19,901 bases of DNA. Source: Flavobacteriales bacterium UBA6969. GTDB lineage: Bacteria; Bacteroidota; Bacteroidia; Flavobacteriales_D; Sanyastnellaceae. Shown here one piece after another: positions 15,111 through 19,901 of this stretch. A model generated the notes under the pieces. It did no database searches. It had not been told where the DNA came from and saw nothing but the letters and a program-made list of their open reading frames with translations. Location of the stretch: the NCBI GenBank assembly GCA_002448555.1, contig DJYV01000011.1, forward strand, positions 1 through 19,901, read 5' to 3'. The stretch's first letter is position 1; every line of letters begins with the position of its first letter. Position numbers and translations under genes: made by a program.

Positions 15111-15539
15111 ATGGCTCGATGGATCGGCATTGATTACGGTGGAGCACGGACGGGGTTGGCTTATACTGACCCGGCAGGTGCCATGGCATTTCCACACAAA
15201 ACAGTTCCCACGAAGGAGTTGATGCCGGCAATCAAGGCCTTGGTGAATGAAGCACCTTGTGCCGGGTTTGCCCTGGGCATCCCCAACCGCTGGGGGGTTG
15301 AATCGGGCCGTGGCCTCACAGACAGTTCAGCCGCAATTCTGGAATTCAAGAAAAAATTAGAACAGGAGTTCCCGGATTTGGATGTCACACTTGTCGATGA
15401 GACCAACACCAGTGAGGAAGCGCTTCAGTCAGCCATCCGTTCTGGGATGAAAAAGTCCAAGCGGTCACAAAAAGGCGCCGTCGACGATGTCGCCGCTGCG
15501 CTGATTCTTCAGCGCTTTCTCGACGAGCGCAGCAGCTGA
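15111..15539 (+). CDS. ruvX: RuvX/YqgF-family putative Holliday junction resolvase
   Basis: YqgF proteins have an RNase H-like fold; they act in pre-16S rRNA processing and are annotated as Holliday junction resolvases. At 142 residues this is standard size. Acidic active-site residues are D8 in IGIDYGGARTG, E97 in LVDETNTS and D125/D126 in AVDDVAAALILQ, with LGIPNRWGVESG as the family's GLPLxxDGSEG block. The usual DER[LF]T motif reads DETNT here: the arginine after the glutamate is replaced by threonine. An in-frame ATG at 15087 would add eight residues (MACDVPCG) not seen in the family, so I take the ATG at 15111; TACCTTGC lies 3 nt before it. The gene diverges from GT9 and abuts the HAD-like gene at its 3' end (stop codons adjacent). 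Confidence 0.9.
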   Translation: MARWIGIDYGGARTGLAYTDPAGAMAFPHKTVPTKELMPAIKALVNEAPCAGFALGIPNRWGVESGRGLTDSSAAILEFKKKLEQEFPDLDVTLVDETNTSEEALQSAIRSGMKKSKRSQKGAVDDVAAALILQRFLDERSS

Positions 15540-16004
15540 TTACCCGCGCTTGAAGACTTCAATTTCCGCTTTCTCACGCACGAGGTCACTGAACGTGCCT
15601 TGGTAACGCGTCGCTCGGACAATGTGGTTATCGATCCAGTGGTAGTTGCCTCCGCGGGGCTTGCCCATTAGCAGACCGTGGTAATGGAAACCGTGCTTGT
15701 CGAGCCAGGCCTCCGTCACGGCACGGTGCTCCTCCGTTCGCGATGTGAAGAAGGTGATGATGTGCCCCTCTTCGTACCACTTATTCAGTGTTTCCAATGC
15801 GTCTGGGAACGGTAAACAGGTCGCCATGCGTTCCGGTTCTTCATTGGGCACATCGTCGGTGATGGTTCCGTCAATGTCAATCATGTAGTTCTTGACTTCA
15901 GTGGGCAGCTGAGGCGAGGCGGCCAGGCCTTGTGCGTCTTGGACGGCTTCGAGCTCTGCATTCGGTTGGCCGGGGCGGCCGGAGGCATCAGAGGGATTCG
16001 GCAT
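15540..16004 (-). CDS. HAD-like phosphatase domain protein
   Basis: This 154-residue protein carries a small HAD-type domain from about residue 38. Motif I is D43-x-D45 in NYMIDIDGTITDD, motif II is the Thr/Ser pair in ITFFTSRTEE (about 84-92), Lys115 lies in LLMGKPRGGNYHW and Asp125 in IDNH. Homologues with this whole pattern are widespread in Bacteroidota and are often misnamed phosphoheptose isomerase; the substrate is unknown to me. The first 36 residues are Pro/Ala/Gln-rich and look disordered; they are not part of the fold. The open frame reaches a TTG at 16040, but the ATG at 16004 is better. It is the last gene of a minus-strand run, 39 bp after bshC. Confidence 0.8.
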   Translation of the reverse strand: MPNPSDASGRPGQPNAELEAVQDAQGLAASPQLPTEVKNYMIDIDGTITDDVPNEEPERMATCLPFPDALETLNKWYEEGHIITFFTSRTEEHRAVTEAWLDKHGFHYHGLLMGKPRGGNYHWIDNHIVRATRYQGTFSDLVREKAEIEVFKRG

Positions 16005-16043
16005 TCCGGCGAATTTACGCCCCACACCCGAGGTGTACAACGG

Positions 16044-17579
16044 TCAAGAATCCGGATGAAAGACCAAAAACTGCGGTTCATTCGCGCCTTCGAGCTCCTT
16101 GTACCACTTTTCGATGAAAGCCGTCCCTCCTCCAACGGTTTCCATCAACGCCAGAGCGCTCAGTTGCCTTTCCTGCCCTTGGCCGCGTGGACACATCCAA
16201 TCTTCTACCACCTTGCGCATGGATTCTGCTTCCTCTGCTCGTTGTTGGCGCACCAGTTTACGCCACTTCTTTCGCACGTGGAGCAGCTCTTTTTCCATTT
16301 TGGTCAAAGCCGCGCGGGTGGTCGGAACCGCATCGCCCGGCACGCCTTGGGCATGTGCAATCAACGCCTCTGACCAGGCTTCAAATGCGCGATCCAATTC
16401 GCCGTTGCCACGCAACAGATTGTCCGCCCAGGCTGCAACCGCGGCGTCACCGGTCAATGCCGGTTGTTGCGGCGTCCAACCGCACGCTTCCGCTGCCCGT
16501 AAGGAATGCTCGTTGTGAACGAAGGCACCATCCCGCACCAATAAGGCCGGGTGGGCAACGCCATGGTGCCGAAACGCTTCTGCCAGCATAAGCCAGTACC
16601 CCACTTCGGACGGACCACCCACGAACGCCGCACTTTGGAGCACATACTCCTGGTAGACCGAGCGCAACGCAGCGTTGGGACTCCATTGTTCCGGACGCAA
16701 CTGGTGAACATCCTCTGCACCGTGCGCAGCCAGCCAGCGGTCTGCACGCGTACGGCGCCCGTTTTCCTCCAGTACAAACAGGTTGTTCGCTTGCACATTC
16801 AACGGGACCGACGACCACTTCGAGGCATATGCCGCATGCGCCGAGCGCAAGGCATCGGCAATGCCATCCCCGCTCCATTCACGCCCCAAGATGCCGCGGG
16901 CCGACGCTTTCAACTCGGGGTCGTCACCGTCGATTACCAGCAGGTTCTCTTGGCCAAACCACTCTTCCAACCAATGCCGCACGCGATGGGCCAGCGGCAT
17001 GGGTAAGTCATCGATCGCACCGGTGGATTGCAAGATAGATTGGCACCAGGCCTGCCAGTCATTTTCGGCATCGGCATCCCATGCGATGCGACCGACCGAG
17101 GCTTCATCCAAGCGTTCGGGAGTCCACTCAAAGATGGGGCCACCCGGAGCATGCGTCCGAGCGATCTCTTCAAAATCGTGGTCTTCCGATGCCATCCAAA
17201 ACACCGCTACAGCCGGCGTGCCTGCGGCCCGAAGTTGAGCCGCCCAGCGCAAGGCCGACAGGATTTTGTAATGAAAAAATGCCGGACCTCCGCCTGCCTG
17301 CAGTTGATGCCCGACGGAGACCACTTCGGCTCCTTCAGCAAAATCGGTCAAAGCCTGTGGTGGGCTGATTCCCGCTTTGGCGTATTGGTCCCGAATGCAA
17401 TCCGCCGTGTGCTTTCGGCGCTGAAGGTCGACCGAACCGCGGGCGGCAATGGCCGCGGCGATACCCGTCGTGTTTCCAGCAAAAGGCCAGAAGGCTTGAA
17501 GCGTTTCAGGGTGGGTGCACCAATCGGAAGCCGGGCTGCCGGCCGGGAGGATGTCACGCTGAGGATGGCTGTGAACCAT
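16044..17579 (-). CDS. bshC: Bacillithiol biosynthesis cysteine-adding enzyme BshC
   Basis: BshC adds cysteine to glucosaminyl malate in the last step of bacillithiol synthesis, making the main low-molecular-weight thiol of many Firmicutes and Bacteroidota. At 511 residues it has the family length. Diagnostic blocks are VVSVGHQLQAGGGPAFFHYK (86-105; family VTTGQQxGLxxGPLYTxYK), the catalytic-region FWMASEDHDFEEI (127-139), ALRSVYQEYVLQ and AAFVGGPSEVGYWLML, then a C-terminal coiled coil (KMEKELLHVRKKWRKLVRQQ). HQ replaces the more usual QQ in the first block. The open frame starts at a TTG at 17591; the ATG at 17579 is chosen. It follows the T9SS type B gene by 12 bp and precedes the HAD-like gene, so it is likely in one operon with both. 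BshA and BshB are not in the window. Confidence 0.93.
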   Translation of the reverse strand: MVHSHPQRDILPAGSPASDWCTHPETLQAFWPFAGNTTGIAAAIAARGSVDLQRRKHTADCIRDQYAKAGISPPQALTDFAEGAEVVSVGHQLQAGGGPAFFHYKILSALRWAAQLRAAGTPAVAVFWMASEDHDFEEIARTHAPGGPIFEWTPERLDEASVGRIAWDADAENDWQAWCQSILQSTGAIDDLPMPLAHRVRHWLEEWFGQENLLVIDGDDPELKASARGILGREWSGDGIADALRSAHAAYASKWSSVPLNVQANNLFVLEENGRRTRADRWLAAHGAEDVHQLRPEQWSPNAALRSVYQEYVLQSAAFVGGPSEVGYWLMLAEAFRHHGVAHPALLVRDGAFVHNEHSLRAAEACGWTPQQPALTGDAAVAAWADNLLRGNGELDRAFEAWSEALIAHAQGVPGDAVPTTRAALTKMEKELLHVRKKWRKLVRQQRAEEAESMRKVVEDWMCPRGQGQERQLSALALMETVGGGTAFIEKWYKELEGANEPQFLVFHPDS

Positions 17580-17591
17580 GGTATAAACCAA

Positions 17592-18650
17592 TCAGCGAAT
17601 CAAGGTGATGGCACCGGACTTGGAAATCGTCTTGCCGTCTGCGTCAACGAGGTCAACCTGCCAGACGTACGTTCCGGATTCCGCATCTTTCCCGCTGGTG
17701 GTGGTTCCATCCCATCCATCAGCAATGTTGGACGTCAACGCAAACACCTTCTCTCCCCACCGCGAAAAAACCTCGAATCGTTTCATTTCCACGTTGTTCA
17801 ACACTGGAACAAAGACATCGTTGTCACCATCGTTGTTTGGCGTAAAAGCATTCGGCACAAACCACGAGGGATTCTCGTCCAAATTCACCGTTGTTGGTTT
17901 GCTCATTGGGCCTCTCACTTCTTCCTCATCCACGGTGATGCCATCATCGTCCAAGGCAATCTCAAACGCGTCGACAAAACAATATGCCATGGTCGGTGCG
18001 TCACCTTCATTGACGGCGATGCTTCGCCCGTCGTCAGGACCAAATGCCCCCCACGTGAAACACGTCCACGGCCCTTGCGCCACGAAACTGAAGGAAATCG
18101 TTTCCCATTCGCGGCTGTAGAAAGCAGGGGTCAATTCAAACTGCGGAATTTCATTCAATGGGTTCGTCGCCACTTGCTGCAATGGGCCCATCGAAAAATG
18201 CATGCCCAGCTTGCTCACTTCGAGGCCAGCTTGCGAAAACGCGGTGCGTTCTCCATTGGTCATGCGGAAGGTGAATCGGTATGAGGCGCCCGGTTCGAGC
18301 GGTTGCGAGAAAGTACCTGTGATATATTCCCGGCGGTTGGTCCCGGCGGCACCCGTCGCCATGAAGCCCGCAATGGCCATGCCCTGATCCGGCGAAACCA
18401 TCGCGACCGGAGTCTCCGGCAAGTCTCCGCCGCCAGTGCCTTGAATGTGAAATGCATCGGGGGTGTTATCCGAACTCCCGGTGCCCAACCAACCCGGCAC
18501 CAAATTCCATTGACCTGTGGTGGTGGGCAAGGCGGTGAGCGATTCAAAACTGCCGTTCACGACCTGCTGCCCTTTCACCGGAATGGCCCATGCGCACAAG
18601 AGTATGAGTGGCAACAAGTGGGTGGAATCAAGGAATGACCTGAACTTCAT
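17592..18650 (-). CDS. Secreted protein with T9SS type B (gliding-motility) sorting domain
   Basis: This 352-residue protein has a signal peptide (residues 1-27, cleavage near VKG/QQ). Residues about 29-220 form a beta-rich, jelly-roll-like domain starting VVNGSFESL, with GYLEPGASYRFTFRM-like strands (EPGASYRFTFRM at about 118-129), as seen in carbohydrate- or surface-binding modules. From 263 the sequence WFVPNAFTPNNDGDNDVF...RWGEKVF...WDGT...GTYVW is the type B / CHU_C C-terminal domain, 90 residues to the end, which directs export through T9SS and retention at the cell surface. The segment between holds acidic repeats (DDDGITVDEEEV). No enzymatic motif is visible, so an adhesin or surface-layer role is inferred. 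A promoter lies directly upstream. The stop is 12 bp before the bshC ATG. Confidence 0.88.
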   Translation of the reverse strand: MKFRSFLDSTHLLPLILLCAWAIPVKGQQVVNGSFESLTALPTTTGQWNLVPGWLGTGSSDNTPDAFHIQGTGGGDLPETPVAMVSPDQGMAIAGFMATGAAGTNRREYITGTFSQPLEPGASYRFTFRMTNGERTAFSQAGLEVSKLGMHFSMGPLQQVATNPLNEIPQFELTPAFYSREWETISFSFVAQGPWTCFTWGAFGPDDGRSIAVNEGDAPTMAYCFVDAFEIALDDDGITVDEEEVRGPMSKPTTVNLDENPSWFVPNAFTPNNDGDNDVFVPVLNNVEMKRFEVFSRWGEKVFALTSNIADGWDGTTTSGKDAESGTYVWQVDLVDADGKTISKSGAITLIR

Positions 18651-18655
18651 GTGTT

Positions 18656-18686
18656 ACAAGATACTGAAATGCTTTGGGCTGACAAA
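18656..18686 (-). promoter_or_regulatory. Predicted promoter of the T9SS type B gene
   Basis: On the minus strand TTTG (18683-18686), a 19-nt spacer and TATCTTGT (18656-18663) give the best-spaced TTTG/TAnnTTTG-like promoter in the window; the -7 box lacks one T. It ends 5 nt before the ATG at 18650, implying a leaderless or nearly leaderless message and separate expression from the upstream gene. Confidence 0.5.
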
Positions 18687-18690
18687 CTTC

Positions 18691-19515
18691 TCACCATGCA
18701 TCGTATTTAACCCCAACTCCCCACCAATGGTTCTGAGCAGCCCAGGGCATCCACAGTCCGGTGAACTGAACCATCCAAGGAGAGCGTGCTTTTCGGTAGC
18801 CAATTCGGGCATGAATCATAGGTGCAAAACCTGGGACTCTCTGCACCCCTGGAACGTATGCTGCTCCATCCAAGGTCGGTGCATTCAACGTGGGCCGGTC
18901 CAGCGAAGCGCGCATGCGGTAACCCACGCCTCCGGCAACCCCGCCAACCCATTCACCGAACACACCATCCCATCCAATGGAAAAGAACGGCACCGTAGCT
19001 GTCGTTCGGCCCGTAGCCGCATCGAGGGTGTCTGACTCGACACCAATATCGAATTGCTGGGAGGTCACCAAGCGGAGGGGGGCCGTCGCCGAGGCCGGCA
19101 AGAAGCCAATAAGGGAATCGGGAAATGCAGCGGCATCAATGGAAACCAACGAAGTCATCATGAATCCGGCATCCAGGTGCGCTTGCCCTTGAAAGCGCTT
19201 TCGCCGGTCTAACCGAGCTGGAAACCGCAGAAGCTTCGCTGAACATTGAAGGCTCACATCGGGACGTCCGCTCCAGGACCACCAGCCTGTCGAAGGATTT
19301 CCACCCCCCACTAGGCCGTTGACAGTCCATGCGGCTTGAAACTCCGCAGTGGCATTCCGTGGATCGGCCGAAATGCTATAGAATCGCACTTGCGCTTCGA
19401 CATCGAGGATCACCCCATCGATGAGGATGGAATCTTGTGTTCCTGAGTCGTGAGCAACCGCCCAAAGCGGAGCAAGCACAGCAGGCAAGAAAGTCAGGAA
19501 GCGGGCCAGGCGCAT
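18691..19515 (-). CDS. Exported protein of unknown function, probable outer-membrane beta-barrel
   Basis: This 274-residue protein is not recognised. Residues 1-21 are a signal peptide (hydrophobic run ending AVA/HD). The rest alternates polar and hydrophobic residues and is rich in Gly, Trp and Tyr, with strand-like stretches such as FAPMIHARIGYRKA, SPWMVQFTGLWMPW and GVGVKYDAW. It ends in Trp, an aromatic C-terminus as in outer-membrane barrels, which supports but does not prove that location. The single cysteine (residue 91, SLQCSAK) lies mid-protein. No enzymatic or partner motif is seen. It follows the partial membrane-anchored gene by 9 bp and precedes the T9SS type B gene by 40 bp, so co-transcription with the upstream gene is likely. 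TAACTTTC sits 4 nt before the ATG. Confidence 0.6.
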   Translation of the reverse strand: MRLARFLTFLPAVLAPLWAVAHDSGTQDSILIDGVILDVEAQVRFYSISADPRNATAEFQAAWTVNGLVGGGNPSTGWWSWSGRPDVSLQCSAKLLRFPARLDRRKRFQGQAHLDAGFMMTSLVSIDAAAFPDSLIGFLPASATAPLRLVTSQQFDIGVESDTLDAATGRTTATVPFFSIGWDGVFGEWVGGVAGGVGYRMRASLDRPTLNAPTLDGAAYVPGVQRVPGFAPMIHARIGYRKARSPWMVQFTGLWMPWAAQNHWWGVGVKYDAW

Positions 19516-19524
19516 GCCCGAAAG

Positions 19525-19901
19525 TTAATCTTTAACCTCCACGGTCGCTGGCAACACCCATTTCTCACCTTCGAGCTTCTGAAGCTGAGGCTCGGATGTT
19601 TCCTGCAATTCCACACCGGACAGCCGACGAGACGCCACTTCATCCAAGGCTACAGGTGGCGTCGTTGCGCGTTCGTCCATTGCCGGTTTTTCCCGGGACT
19701 CGGGGGCAGTGCGCTCTGGTTCGTCGCTTGGCGTGGAAGCGACCGAAGCTGCCGCCTCGGCAGGTTGGTCTGCAGGGATGGCGGGCGCCACAGCAACAGG
19801 AACAGCCACTTCGGTGGGTGCAGGAGCAGGTGCATGGAGCCACAAGGCCGTCGCTGACGTTGCTACCAAAAGAATGGCTACGGCAGCAATGCCGCGGCGC
19901 T
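19525..19901 (-). CDS. Membrane-anchored Ala/Pro-rich protein, 5'-truncated by window edge
   Basis: Only the C-terminal 125 or so residues are visible; the reading frame stays open to the window end without a preceding stop. It begins with RRGIAAVAILLVATSATALW, a single transmembrane segment after arginines, followed by about 70 residues rich in Ala, Pro, Glu and Val (APAPAPTEVAVPVAVAPAIP) and a more polar C-terminus ending TVEVKD. The layout (cytoplasmic region, one TM helix, periplasmic Pro-rich stretch) is that of an anti-sigma factor or TonB-like spacer protein, but the N-terminal domain that would decide this is outside the window. A TTG codon at 19869 could start a short version, but it lies mid-helix and is unlikely to be real. 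It is probably co-transcribed with the barrel-like gene 9 bp downstream. Confidence 0.55.
   Translation of the reverse strand, partial: RRGIAAVAILLVATSATALWLHAPAPAPTEVAVPVAVAPAIPADQPAEAAASVASTPSDEPERTAPESREKPAMDERATTPPVALDEVASRRLSGVELQETSEPQLQKLEGEKWVLPATVEVKD

Noticed and set aside
15052..15231. N-terminal extension of the GT9 reading frame by 60 codons
   Set aside because: It runs antisense through ruvX, shows no family similarity, and MPARKVLF at 15051 is the normal GT9 start with a -7-like box directly before it.
17028..18284. Long plus-strand reading frame of 418 codons opposite bshC and the T9SS type B gene
   Set aside because: It covers two convincing genes on the other strand and has no recognisable domain or signal; its length reflects GC-rich codon bias.
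1..19901. Defence system, prophage, transposon or CRISPR array
   Set aside because: No nuclease-toxin pair, reverse transcriptase, integrase, transposase, phage structural gene or regularly spaced repeat was seen on either strand; gene content is core-like.

Overview
This window reads as chromosomal DNA of a fairly GC-rich member of the Bacteroidota (Flavobacteriia/Cytophagia-like). Four things point there. Two secreted proteins end in type IX secretion system (T9SS) sorting domains, one of type A and one of the type B 'gliding-motility C-terminal' kind. There is a bacillithiol synthesis enzyme (BshC). DUF1573 and DUF3108 proteins occur, and promoter-like elements resemble the Bacteroidota -7 consensus TAnnTTTG rather than -35/-10 boxes. 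I see no tRNA, rRNA, CRISPR array, insertion sequence, phage gene or attachment site. Coding density is very high: the longest gene-free stretch is 203 bp (8486-8688), so nothing over 300 bp is unassigned.

Layout, left to right. 1-2984 (+): the 3' part of miaA (tRNA modification), overlapping by 11 bp a MutS2-family ATPase gene that lacks the Smr nuclease domain. 2991-4688 (-): a secreted trypsin-fold protease with a type A sorting domain. 4817-7850 (+): a CtpA-type S41 protease, a DUF1573 lipoprotein and a DUF3108 exported protein, nearly contiguous; a textbook terminator hairpin lies inside the signal-peptide codons of the third. 7841-8485 (-): a Crp/Fnr-type regulator. 8689-10498 (+): a DegT-family sugar aminotransferase and a minimal PglC-like phosphoglycosyl transferase, a two-gene glycan-initiation module facing the regulator across an intergenic region that holds a perfect dyad. 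10448-11374 (-): a SirB1-like protein overlapping the transferase tail-to-tail by 51 bp. 11514-12347 (+): a rhomboid protease. 12359-13477 (-): the DNA polymerase beta clamp, dnaN. 13618-13995 (+): a small exported protein, followed by a strong terminator. 14059-15051 (-): a family 9 glycosyltransferase. 15111-15539 (+): RuvX/YqgF. 15540-19901 (-): a run of HAD-like protein, BshC, type B T9SS substrate, a probable outer-membrane protein, and the C-terminal part of a membrane-anchored Ala/Pro-rich protein cut by the window end.

Most of this is housekeeping and envelope biology: DNA replication and repair (dnaN, ruvX, mutS2), tRNA modification, envelope proteolysis (S41, rhomboid, secreted protease), surface glycan synthesis (aminotransferase, PglC-like transferase, GT9) and thiol redox (BshC). 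I found no convincing defence, mobile or otherwise novel multi-gene system. The most interesting signal is regulatory: at eight start codons a TAnnTTTG-like element sits only 3-5 nt before the ATG, suggesting widespread leaderless transcription. Next are the terminator inside a coding region and the operator-like dyad over the glycan-module promoter. All starts were judged by eye; several TTG-initiated extensions were trimmed to a nearby ATG, as noted per gene.
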